A DNA stretch of 64,000 nt from Clostridiales bacterium (lineage in GTDB: Bacteria > Bacillota > Clostridia > Christensenellales > Borkfalkiaceae), in assembly GCA_015055835.1 (NCBI GenBank), contig SVHJ01000001.1:1-64000 (forward strand). The letters run 5' to 3'. The position numbers were made by a program, and so were the translations under genes. Below are positions 35,543 through 42,731 of the stretch, one piece after another. How positions within the stretch are numbered: the stretch's first letter is position 1; the number at the start of each line of letters is the position of its first letter. The notes under the pieces are model-generated. The model did no database searches and was not told where the DNA came from. It was given only the letters and a program-made list of their open reading frames with translations.

Positions 35543-36956
35543 TTTGAATTTTTTTAATAAGCCTTTCTTTATCCTTTTGTATTCTAGTTTTTGGTGGTGG
35601 TTTTAAATTGTTTTCAGGCTTTGTCATAAGATAATACCTAAGTTCGTCCAGTGCGTGGTCGTCTTGTTTTTTAGGTGTGTCGTTTTCTCCCCACCAATAA
35701 CTTTTAAGTTCCCTTATTAAATTAACGCAGTTTTTGAAAATATATATGTTTGGTCTGCCGTTATCTCTTTTAAGATAGGACTTTACCTTTTCAATACCAC
35801 TAAACAAATTTTTGTTTACGTTAGGATTTACCAAAATTCCGTAATCTAAAAAGGTCTCCGTTACACTTTTTATACCTGCAAGCGTTCTTTGGTTTGCCGC
35901 AGAGTCTATTAAAGCGTAAATTCGACCTTTAGAATCCTTTTTCCAGTTAAGTTTTTTACTTATTTCCTTTATTTTTTCAGAGTGATATTCTATATCTTTT
36001 CCCTTTTCAAAATGTTCTGCTATTACGTAAACGTTGTCGTCGTAGTCAACGGCGTACCAATGGGCTGAAAGTGGGTTGTTTAAGCCAGGGTCTATTGAAA
36101 TTGTATCTTGCCAATCACTTGGCAGGTTAAACGGCTCTATTACGTGCACGTTTTCATCAAACTCTGGATAAACAAGCCCCGTACCACTTCTAAACTTACC
36201 GTATCTACGCGACTCTAACTGGTCGTCTGATAGACTGTTAGTTAGTTCTTTAACCTCTCTTTTACTTAAAAAAGGATTGTCTGCCCATTCCATAAACTCA
36301 TACCATACCTTTTTAGAGTTAAACGAGTTAAGATATATTTCATCATAAATAAAGGTAAGCCCTTTTAATGGCGTCATAGTACCAAAAATATCTCCGTTTT
36401 TATCTAAAACACGCATTTTACACTCTTCGTAAATATCTTTTGGTGGTTCTTCATCAAACCATACAAAGTCAAGCGAACTACCTTGAAATTTTTCCCTACC
36501 TTGGTCGCAAGACTTAAACCCTATAACTGAAGTCCCACCAAAAACGTTCTTTATTTTTATTTGGTCTATAACGCCGTATTTTGGCGAATCTTTTTTACCT
36601 GAAAGCATTGTGATATCTTCTATCCAATCTTCCCTTAAATAATGTAAAATTTTTGCCTGAGCAACGTCACGCTGAACTTGGGTTGAAAGTGAAACTACCC
36701 AGCCAAAAACGTTGTCTTTATTTTCTCTATAAGGGTGAATTCCCCTAGCAAAATAAACGCTTTCAACTGCCCCACATTCTGTTTTACCACTACGATTTCC
36801 ACCGAATACCCAGCGATTTTTCTTTTTACATTTATGAAAAGCAACTTGTTTTTTATGTACTTTTTTGCCCGTGTTATATAAGGCTAAATTGTCGCTATTT
36901 TTTCTTTTTAATTGTTCTTTTTCTATCTCTTTAATTCTTTCAATAATCTCTCTCAT
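35529..36956 (-). CDS. Terminase large subunit (DNA-packaging ATPase/nuclease)
   Basis: This is the packaging motor. Walker A is GGNRSGKT (residues 52-59 from the ATG at 36956), and Walker B plus catalytic Glu is FVWFDEEPP near 168. The nuclease RNase-H-like Asp residues lie in SIDPGLNNP, ALIDSAAN and DDHALDELRYY. The gene is complete at about 475 residues. A TTG five codons upstream is an alternative start; neither start has a strong ribosome site. First gene of the head operon. No clear -35/-10 pair lies upstream, only TATAAA/TAAAAT-like boxes, which would suit an activator-dependent promoter. Confidence 0.9.
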   Translation of the reverse strand: MREIIERIKEIEKEQLKRKNSDNLALYNTGKKVHKKQVAFHKCKKKNRWVFGGNRSGKTECGAVESVYFARGIHPYRENKDNVFGWVVSLSTQVQRDVAQAKILHYLREDWIEDITMLSGKKDSPKYGVIDQIKIKNVFGGTSVIGFKSCDQGREKFQGSSLDFVWFDEEPPKDIYEECKMRVLDKNGDIFGTMTPLKGLTFIYDEIYLNSFNSKKVWYEFMEWADNPFLSKREVKELTNSLSDDQLESRRYGKFRSGTGLVYPEFDENVHVIEPFNLPSDWQDTISIDPGLNNPLSAHWYAVDYDDNVYVIAEHFEKGKDIEYHSEKIKEISKKLNWKKDSKGRIYALIDSAANQRTLAGIKSVTETFLDYGILVNPNVNKNLFSGIEKVKSYLKRDNGRPNIYIFKNCVNLIRELKSYWWGENDTPKKQDDHALDELRYYLMTKPENNLKPPPKTRIQKDKERLIKKIQNAKK

Positions 36957-37040
36957 TCTTCTTTTTGACAAAAAAACTTTTTATTTTATCTTTTTTATAC
37001 TTTTTCCTGCCTTTTTTTACTGTAAACTTTTATTTGCGTT

Positions 37041-37754
37041 ATGAAAAAATTTATTTTATGTTTTTGTTTTTTTATAATTTTTTTGGCTTTAATCCCTTAT
37101 AAAACTACTTCTGCAGATACCTACTCTTATGCTAGAGTAATTAAAGAAGTGGGTTTTTATAAAACTACTTCTGATGAAAAGCCCCTCTTTTACCTACCTT
37201 ATTCTTATTACGTAAAGGTTTTAGAAGAGGGCGCAGTCTTTTCAAAAATAGAATGTTTTGGGGAAAACAGCCTATCTCCTTCTTTAGAAGGCTTTGCTTT
37301 AACTGATGATTTAGTTAAAGAAACCTCTTTAGAAGTTTTTTCCCCCTACCTTTCTTTTACCATTGAAACTGCCTCTTATACGCCACTTTATCAAGATATT
37401 AACTTCGATAAAATTTCACAATACCTTTTTGAAAACCGTACTCTTAATTATTACGGCTACAACAAGGTAAACGGTGGTTACGTTTATTTTGTTGAATACA
37501 ACGGTAAATTGGGGTTCGTGAGAGAGGAAAGTATTAAACCTTTCACTCTCCCTTTACACGAAAACCCTATTGACGTTCCCGTGGTTACGCCCCCAAATGA
37601 GGAGGTACAAAATGAAAACGATAACTCGAATTCTCTTTCCGTTATAATTTTAGTATTAACTTTAGTTTTAACGGTTGCCGTTATAATTTATATTTTCGTT
37701 CCTAAAAAACCCAAACTAAACACTGGTTATTACGACGAAAACGATTTTGAATAG
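37041..37754 (+). CDS. Secreted, C-terminally membrane-anchored protein with SH3-like repeats
   Basis: The 237-residue protein has a signal peptide (Lys-Lys then a long hydrophobic stretch to about residue 25), an external region with two beta modules ending in GFALTDDLV and LGFVREESI (SH3-like), a Pro/Asn-rich linker, a transmembrane helix (about 198-220) and a short charged tail. The architecture parallels the 831-residue gene beginning at 38590. It diverges from TerL and meets the minus-strand regulator gene tail to tail with no spacer. No ribosome site is obvious. Function unknown. Confidence 0.75.
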   Translation: MKKFILCFCFFIIFLALIPYKTTSADTYSYARVIKEVGFYKTTSDEKPLFYLPYSYYVKVLEEGAVFSKIECFGENSLSPSLEGFALTDDLVKETSLEVFSPYLSFTIETASYTPLYQDINFDKISQYLFENRTLNYYGYNKVNGGYVYFVEYNGKLGFVREESIKPFTLPLHENPIDVPVVTPPNEEVQNENDNSNSLSVIILVLTLVLTVAVIIYIFVPKKPKLNTGYYDENDFE

Positions 37755-38234
37755 TCAAACTGCTTTTTTTAGTCTATCTCTACTAACCCTTTCTTCCTGT
37801 CTTTCTACCTTTTTAAGTAGTTCCTTAAAATAAGGGTAAATGAAGTAATTTTCCCTAAACCACTCGCTATTTAAATTTTTATCCATTAACTTTTTAGAAA
37901 AAAGCATAAGTAGTTTATTTTGTCTTCTAAAATACTTTCTTGAAACGGTGTCTAAACTTTCCGTTTCTTTATCTCTTCTTTTAAAGTATTTATACTCTAA
38001 ATAAATAAAATCCTCCTTATTAAAAGTAGCGAAAATTTCTTCTAATTCCTTTTTAAGTAAAAGTAATTTTTCCTTTCCTAAAGTGTATTTTACTATCTCT
38101 TCTGCTTGAGTAAAGCAAGGTGTATAAATTGAATAAGACGCTAGCGCCTTTGACAACACCATTTTATCGATATGTTTAATCATTTTTTCTAAATTTGGAT
38201 ATGCGTATAGAAGTACTTTTTGATAATATTTCAT
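37755..38234 (-). CDS. Small helical protein with sigma-region-4/ArpU-like segment, candidate head-operon regulator
   Basis: This 159-residue protein is helical, has no membrane segment and is rich in Lys. The ATG at 38234 is chosen because GGGAG lies 9 bp upstream; an ATG three codons earlier sits on the ribosome site itself. The segment FIYLEYKYFKRRDKE followed by VSRKYFRRQNKLLMLFSKKL resembles the helix-turn-helix of ArpU/RinA-type phage late activators and sigma region 4. Similar proteins occur in Clostridia, but I cannot name their function. It is the only gene between the LexA box and TerL on that strand. Confidence 0.6.
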   Translation of the reverse strand: MKYYQKVLLYAYPNLEKMIKHIDKMVLSKALASYSIYTPCFTQAEEIVKYTLGKEKLLLLKKELEEIFATFNKEDFIYLEYKYFKRRDKETESLDTVSRKYFRRQNKLLMLFSKKLMDKNLNSEWFRENYFIYPYFKELLKKVERQEERVSRDRLKKAV

Positions 38235-38382
38235 ATGGCTCATCTCCCGTTATTTTTATATTTTTCTTCCAAATTTCAACCTCATTCTATACAGTAAAAA
38301 CCCCTAAATCAACCTTGACTGACACTAAATTTTTAACAAAAAAAATATATTTTATTTTCGACTTTTTTTTCGTCATTAAGGC

Positions 38383-38411
38383 TTGACTATCCCCCCTTTT
38401 TGCAGTACAAT
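38383..38411 (+). promoter_or_regulatory. Candidate LexA-controlled sigma-A promoter, plus strand
   Basis: TTGACT (38383-38388) and TACAAT (38406-38411) are 17 bp apart. The expected start near 38418 lies just upstream of the LexA box, so bound repressor would block early elongation or initiation. Confidence 0.6.
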
Positions 38412-38424
38412 TATTTGCTAAATA

Positions 38425-38438
38425 CGAACATATGTTCG
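38425..38438. promoter_or_regulatory. LexA/SOS operator, perfect Gram-positive consensus
   Basis: The 14-bp palindrome CGAACATATGTTCG matches CGAAC-N4-GTTCG exactly. It lies between a plus-strand promoter (38383-38411) and a minus-strand candidate whose TTGTCA (38468-38473) and TTATAA (38446-38451) are 17 bp apart. One LexA dimer could repress both directions. Confidence 0.8.
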
Positions 38439-38464
38439 CTTTTTCTTATAATTTTAGGGGGCAT

Positions 38465-38485
38465 ATATGACAAGTTTAGTCATAT
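38465..38485. repeat. Inverted repeat overlapping a minus-strand -35 box
   Basis: A perfect 7-bp repeat ATATGAC/GTCATAT is separated by 7 bp. It covers the minus-strand -35 candidate and the start of the 11-codon frame, so it may be a second operator or an RNA hairpin. Confidence 0.5.
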
Positions 38486-38502
38486 TAAAAAAATGTTTGT
38501 AA
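38467..38502 (+). CDS. Possible 11-residue leader peptide under LexA control
   Basis: An ATG preceded by AGGGGG at 5 bp spacing opens an 11-codon frame (MTSLVILKKCL) on the transcript expected from the LexA-controlled promoter. The ribosome site is strong, but the frame is very short and the support is position only. It may be a leader peptide, a tiny SOS peptide or chance. Confidence 0.25.
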   Translation: MTSLVILKKCL

Positions 38503-38516
38503 AAGACAAAAAGGTA

Positions 38517-38545
38517 TCGACAAACGGTTAAATTTGTGTTAAAAT
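38517..38545 (+). promoter_or_regulatory. Candidate second promoter of the 831-residue surface protein
   Basis: TCGACA (38517-38522) and TAAAAT (38540-38545) are 17 bp apart, about 45 bp before the start codon. It lies downstream of the LexA box and would give SOS-independent expression. Confidence 0.5.
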
Positions 38546-38589
38546 ATACTAGTCAATATATTATTGTTTAACGCTCGTTAGGAGATTTT

Positions 38590-41085
38590 ATGAAGATTAT
38601 TAAAAAAATTCTTGGTGCAATTACTGTTTTATCTTTTGCGTTTCTTCTTTTTATACAAGGAGGAACGGCTTTTGCCGACACTAATTTTAAGACGGAAATT
38701 TTTGCGCCGTTTACTTACATTGAATATAAAAAGTTAGACTCTCCAGTAGACGTTTATACCGACGACGAAATTACCGTTTTATTAGAACACAACACTAATA
38801 CTAATAAGCAACAACTTATCGTTTATAAAGACGGTGTTTATACCACCTACTCAAACGCTACGGGAAACATTGATTTTGACAACATTCATCACGTTAAAAA
38901 GTTTAAGGATTTTTTAGTTTTACAAGACAACTATCGTCCTTACGTTTTGAACCTTAAAACAGGTTCTTATACCGAACTAAAAGATGAAGATGGAAACTTT
39001 ATTCCTTGTAGTTACTTTGGGTTTAATGAAAATTATTTTGTTTCTTTATACAATAAAACTATAGAAATTTTTGAAATTAAAGACGACAACTTAACCCTTA
39101 GTTTAGTTGGCGAACAAACCAACGCCTCTAACGGTGATATTGAAGTAAAAGGAAACTATCTTTTCTACTTTAACGATAGAAACTTTTTATGCAGAAAAAA
39201 TTTAGTAGATGGAGAAATTAAAGAATACGATACCGAAGTAAACGGCGAATATTTAATTTGTAATGAAAATTACGCCTTTTTATCTTACGATAAAGGTATT
39301 AAAAGAATAAATTTAGAAAGTGGCGAAATTGTTTTAAGCCCTGCTAAAACCTCTTTTGCTAAATTAGGAGATATCGTTTCCCCTAAAGGAATGTCATTTA
39401 AAGATGATTTTATTTTAGTTTGCGACTCAAATTCTAACACCGTACAAGGAATTAATATTGAAGATTTTTCTTTTACAGGTTACGCTATTGCAACTACCGA
39501 ACCATCTGATACTAGAGGTAGCGATAAAGTAATTGATATTACCATCTTTGAAAATAAAACTTATATTTTAGACCAAACGAAAATAATAATAACCGACGGC
39601 GAAAGTATAACTAGCGTTCCTTATAGTGTTGAGGGTTTTTTACCTAACGCAATTACCACAAACGGCGAACTTGCCCTTTTAACTAGCGCTAATAAACTTG
39701 TTTTTATAAACTTAAAAACTGGCGAGATAGAAAAGGTTATTGACCAACAATTCGTTTGTAAAACCACTTTAGTTGACGGGGAATTTTTCCTACTTTCAAG
39801 TGAAATTTATAACGATTTTAATGGTAAACTTATAAAGGTTTCCCCTACTGAAACTACCGTATATAAATTAAATATAAACGGCATATCTTCTAACGACCTA
39901 ATAACTAGCGACGTTGAAGGAAACTTATACGTTTACGTTAGAAATAGTAAAAAAGTTTACGTTATAGATAAAACCGGTGTTCAAACCGGACAAACCTATT
40001 TAGGTAGCATAACTGCAATTAAAATGGGCGTTGATTTAAGTGGAAACGTATTTTTACTAAACGATAATAACCAAGTAGAAAAAATTTCAACCGACGGCGA
40101 AAGCAAAATCTTTTCTTTAACCGTTCCTAATAACCTACCTAATGCAAAAGCAAACGGTATGGCTATGTCTTTTGATAAAAAAGAGGTTTTCTTTACCTTT
40201 AATAAAGAGGGATTCGTATTAAAAACTACTGAACTTGAAAATGAAAACGTAATTGACCTTATTGCCAGCGTTAATGAAAATAAAGATTATATAACGACTA
40301 AAGATACAGTTGATATTGACCAGATGAAGTTTGGAAAAATAAAAGATAATAAATGCGTTTATTATTTTAATAATGAGTATTTGGGATATTCTAAACTAGA
40401 TAACCAAAATTATAGCGTTGCAGGTGAAACGCAAGGTTATTATATTTTGATAGGAAGCGAATTATCGCTTTGTAAAAAAGAAGATTTTGCCTTTTTAGAT
40501 ATGAACGAATTCTTAAAGCCTGTTACTAACAGCGTTGGTTACGTTTCTACCCCTGTTTCTATGTACTATCACCCTGTAATTAATATTGATAGTGATTACG
40601 CTTTAGACTTTAACGGCAAAATTAGACTTGAAAAAAATATTAAAATTGAACTTATTAAAACCTTTACTTTTGTTGGAAAAGAAAATACTAAAGATTTCTA
40701 TTTAGCAAAAACTGTTATAGATAATAAAGAATTTTTAGGTTTTGTTCCTGCCAACTTTATCATTTCTTCTTTAGCGCAAAACGTAGAAACACAAGATTTT
40801 GTTTATAAAAACTTAAAACCGTGCAAAGTTTTCGCCGACCAAGGTTTAACTACTAACCTTTTAACTACTGAAGAAGAAATTTTAGTTAAGGTTTTAACTA
40901 TAACTGAAGATTATTCCCAAATTGAAATTGAAGTTGACGGAACTACTTACCTAGGATACGTAAAAGACGACTGTTTAATTAACCCTGCTAACGACAATTT
41001 AAGAAAAGTTCTTATAGTTGGTTTAATTGCAATTGCAGTATTCATTCCGTCTATATTCTTACTTAAAAAAAGAAAGTTTGATTAA
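38590..41085 (+). CDS. Large secreted beta-propeller-like protein anchored by a C-terminal transmembrane helix
   Basis: The 831-residue protein starts with a signal peptide ending near GGTAFA. About 550 residues of beta-rich repeats follow, resembling NHL/WD-like propeller blades (for example FKDDFILVCDSNSNTVQGIN and SGNVFLLNDNNQVEKIS). Next come SH3-like modules (FLGFVPANFI and YLGYVKDDCL). It ends with a transmembrane helix and KKRKFD. It has no catalytic motif. The end resembles the 237-residue protein at 37041-37754, so the two are probably paralogues. A ligand-binding or envelope role is likely; the partner is unknown. AGGAG ribosome site. Confidence 0.75.
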   Translation: MKIIKKILGAITVLSFAFLLFIQGGTAFADTNFKTEIFAPFTYIEYKKLDSPVDVYTDDEITVLLEHNTNTNKQQLIVYKDGVYTTYSNATGNIDFDNIHHVKKFKDFLVLQDNYRPYVLNLKTGSYTELKDEDGNFIPCSYFGFNENYFVSLYNKTIEIFEIKDDNLTLSLVGEQTNASNGDIEVKGNYLFYFNDRNFLCRKNLVDGEIKEYDTEVNGEYLICNENYAFLSYDKGIKRINLESGEIVLSPAKTSFAKLGDIVSPKGMSFKDDFILVCDSNSNTVQGINIEDFSFTGYAIATTEPSDTRGSDKVIDITIFENKTYILDQTKIIITDGESITSVPYSVEGFLPNAITTNGELALLTSANKLVFINLKTGEIEKVIDQQFVCKTTLVDGEFFLLSSEIYNDFNGKLIKVSPTETTVYKLNINGISSNDLITSDVEGNLYVYVRNSKKVYVIDKTGVQTGQTYLGSITAIKMGVDLSGNVFLLNDNNQVEKISTDGESKIFSLTVPNNLPNAKANGMAMSFDKKEVFFTFNKEGFVLKTTELENENVIDLIASVNENKDYITTKDTVDIDQMKFGKIKDNKCVYYFNNEYLGYSKLDNQNYSVAGETQGYYILIGSELSLCKKEDFAFLDMNEFLKPVTNSVGYVSTPVSMYYHPVINIDSDYALDFNGKIRLEKNIKIELIKTFTFVGKENTKDFYLAKTVIDNKEFLGFVPANFIISSLAQNVETQDFVYKNLKPCKVFADQGLTTNLLTTEEEILVKVLTITEDYSQIEIEVDGTTYLGYVKDDCLINPANDNLRKVLIVGLIAIAVFIPSIFLLKKRKFD

Positions 41086-41093
41086 AATAAATT

Positions 41094-41126
41094 AAAAAAT
41101 CCGTTATAAAAAATAACGGATTTTTT
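41094..41126. terminator. Bidirectional terminator
   Basis: A 14-bp stem around TCCGTTAT/ATAACGGA is flanked by A and T runs. It lies between the convergent surface-protein and SSB-like genes and serves both. Confidence 0.9.
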
Positions 41127-41127
41127 T

Positions 41128-41805
41128 TTATTCTTGAAAGTTGTTTTCGTAGGAAAATGAAATAAACTCTTTGTCTAAATCAAAACTCTCTACGTTTGCT
41201 GATGCTGCTATTTTACTTATTGAAACCTCATACGCAGTCATCTTTTTAACATCATCTTCCGTTCTTTTTTGATATTCTCTGCTTTGTATTCTACCTGAAA
41301 GCGAAACCCTTTCGCCTACTGCTAAATTTTGTACGAACCTTGCGTTTCTTCCCCACGCTATGCAAGGGATATAGTCTGACTTATTATACGACCTATTTAC
41401 TGCTATAAGTAAATCGGCTATTTCTCTATTAAAAGGTGTCGTTCTATATATAGGTTCTTTACAAACGTACCCCGATAATACTATCGTGTTTGGGTTTTTA
41501 CTTCTTTCTTCTTCTAAAAGTTCTTTAATAAAAACGGTTAGCATTAGTTTACTTTTCCCGTCTATTAGCTTGTTATAACTTCTAAACTGTCCTAAAGCAA
41601 ATATGTTTGAACCCTCTTTTAAGTCTTTATCTAAAATTAACCTTTCTGAGATAGTTATAGGTAAAACGTCTTCTTGTCCAGAAAGTCTTTTAACCGACAC
41701 CATCATTTCATAAAACCCTTCGCCGTAAACTTCGTGAGAAAATTCTGCTTTAGTTACTATTTCCCCACTTAAATATACTTTGTTGTTTTTATCCATTTGA
41801 TACAT
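41128..41805 (-). CDS. Single-stranded DNA-binding protein-like, two OB folds
   Basis: From the ATG at 41805 (GGAGG upstream) the protein has about 225 residues with two successive OB-fold halves. The first (about 8-100) runs from KVYLSGEIVTK to LMLTVFIKEL. The second (about 105-200) from TIVLSGYVCKEPIYR contains the SSB-like ADLLIAVNRSYN and YIPCIAWGRNARF. It lacks the acidic C-terminal tip of SSB (it ends ENNFQE), so it is probably an accessory SSB or PriB-like protein. The open frame upstream of this start overlaps the deacetylase and is rejected. Confidence 0.8.
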   Translation of the reverse strand: MYQMDKNNKVYLSGEIVTKAEFSHEVYGEGFYEMMVSVKRLSGQEDVLPITISERLILDKDLKEGSNIFALGQFRSYNKLIDGKSKLMLTVFIKELLEEERSKNPNTIVLSGYVCKEPIYRTTPFNREIADLLIAVNRSYNKSDYIPCIAWGRNARFVQNLAVGERVSLSGRIQSREYQKRTEDDVKKMTAYEVSISKIAASANVESFDLDKEFISFSYENNFQE

Positions 41806-41827
41806 TTTTTTCCTCCATTTTGTTTTT

Positions 41828-42577
41828 CTATTTTTTAATTTGTACCCCGTTTGAGTTAACAAAATAATTTTCTCTATAAATAAGTTCTCCTATCGTTGAA
41901 AAAGAGTATTCCTTTTTTAAATAAGGTATAATTTTTTCCACAGCCTCCAAAGTATGTAAACCGTTGTTATGAAAAAGAACTATCGAACCTTTTTTAACCT
42001 TTTTTACTACCCTGTTAAATATTTCGTCGCTTGATAAATTCTTCCAGTCTAAACTATCAACGTCCCATTGAATGGTGTAAAAGCCAAGGCTTTTAGCCGT
42101 ATCTATTAAACGGTTGTTATAATCTCCGTAAGGCGCGCGAAACAAATCTATCTTTTTACCAGTAACACTTTCAATTTCTTTTGAAGAAGAGTTTAATTCT
42201 TTTACTATATTTTCTTCGCTCATTTTACTCATATAAGAGTGGGTGCTACTATGCGTTCCTATTTCGTGTCCTTTATCTGATATTTTTTTAACTAAGTCTG
42301 GGTGTTTTTTTGCCCAAAACTCTACCATAAAAAAGGTAACTTTTATATTTTCTCTATCAAAAACTTCTAGTAGTTTATCGGTGTAATCCGTTCCCCAAGC
42401 ACAGTCGAAAGAAATTGCTATTTTATTCTCTTTAGTATCAACTGAATATATAGGTAAAGACCTGTTATTTTTTGAAACAGTGTTTACAATTCCACCACCT
42501 ATAAAGGGGGTAGATATAATAAACAATGCCAAAACAATAATTATTAATGCCCGTTTTTTATTAATTGCATAAAACAT
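41828..42577 (-). CDS. Polysaccharide deacetylase, PdaB-like
   Basis: The 249-residue protein has an N-terminal membrane anchor (about 10-30) and a NodB domain. Motif 1 reads SFDCAWGTDYTD, the variant found in sporulation PdaB proteins, which have AWG instead of DGP. Motif 2 HSSTHS gives two His ligands, and motif 3 RAPYGDYN and the later VLFHNNG are present. PdaB acts on spore peptidoglycan in Bacillus, and spoIIID in this window supports a spore context. The missing second Asp of DD may reduce or change activity. Confidence 0.82.
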   Translation of the reverse strand: MFYAINKKRALIIIVLALFIISTPFIGGGIVNTVSKNNRSLPIYSVDTKENKIAISFDCAWGTDYTDKLLEVFDRENIKVTFFMVEFWAKKHPDLVKKISDKGHEIGTHSSTHSYMSKMSEENIVKELNSSSKEIESVTGKKIDLFRAPYGDYNNRLIDTAKSLGFYTIQWDVDSLDWKNLSSDEIFNRVVKKVKKGSIVLFHNNGLHTLEAVEKIIPYLKKEYSFSTIGELIYRENYFVNSNGVQIKK

Positions 42578-42603
42578 TATAATGCTTTTCCTTTATCGTT
42601 TTT

Positions 42604-42649
42604 TGGTGGTTTTTGGCGTTTTTTGCCGATTTTTAGGACAAAACCACCA
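42604..42649 (-). repeat. Nested inverted repeat before the PdaB-like gene
   Basis: The outer 10-bp repeat TGGTGGTTTT/AAAACCACCA (42604-42613 with 42640-42649) encloses a smaller GGC/GCC stem. It lies 27 bp upstream of the deacetylase start and after the topoisomerase terminator, so it is probably a leader structure or operator. Confidence 0.55.
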
Positions 42650-42684
42650 CTCTTTCCCTTTTACCTTATGCGTTTAAAATAAAA

Positions 42685-42716
42685 AAAATGAGCGCAAATT
42701 TAATTACGCTCATTTT
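42685..42716 (-). terminator. Terminator of the topoisomerase operon
   Basis: The 10-bp stem AAAATGAGCG/CGCTCATTTT with a 12-nt loop, T-rich on the minus strand beyond it, lies just after the subunit A stop. Confidence 0.85.
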
Positions 42717-42731
42717 TCCTTTTTTACTATA

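Larger units (their letters stand above)
38235..38589. other. Regulatory intergenic region (355 bp)
   Basis: This spacer separates the minus-strand regulator from the plus-strand surface-protein gene. It contains a LexA box, candidate promoters on both strands, an inverted repeat and an 11-codon open frame, listed separately. A further minus-strand pair, TTGATT (38307-38312) and TAGAAT (38284-38289) 17 bp apart, could drive the regulator independently of LexA. Confidence 0.7.

Noticed and set aside
29569-36956. Complete prophage
   Set aside because: No integrase, repressor, replication, tail or lysis genes and no flanking direct repeats could be found, so a full prophage is not supported.
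41806-41862. Nineteen-codon N-terminal extension of the SSB-like protein
   Set aside because: It overlaps the deacetylase gene and is basic and unconserved in style; GGAGG lies before the ATG at 41805.
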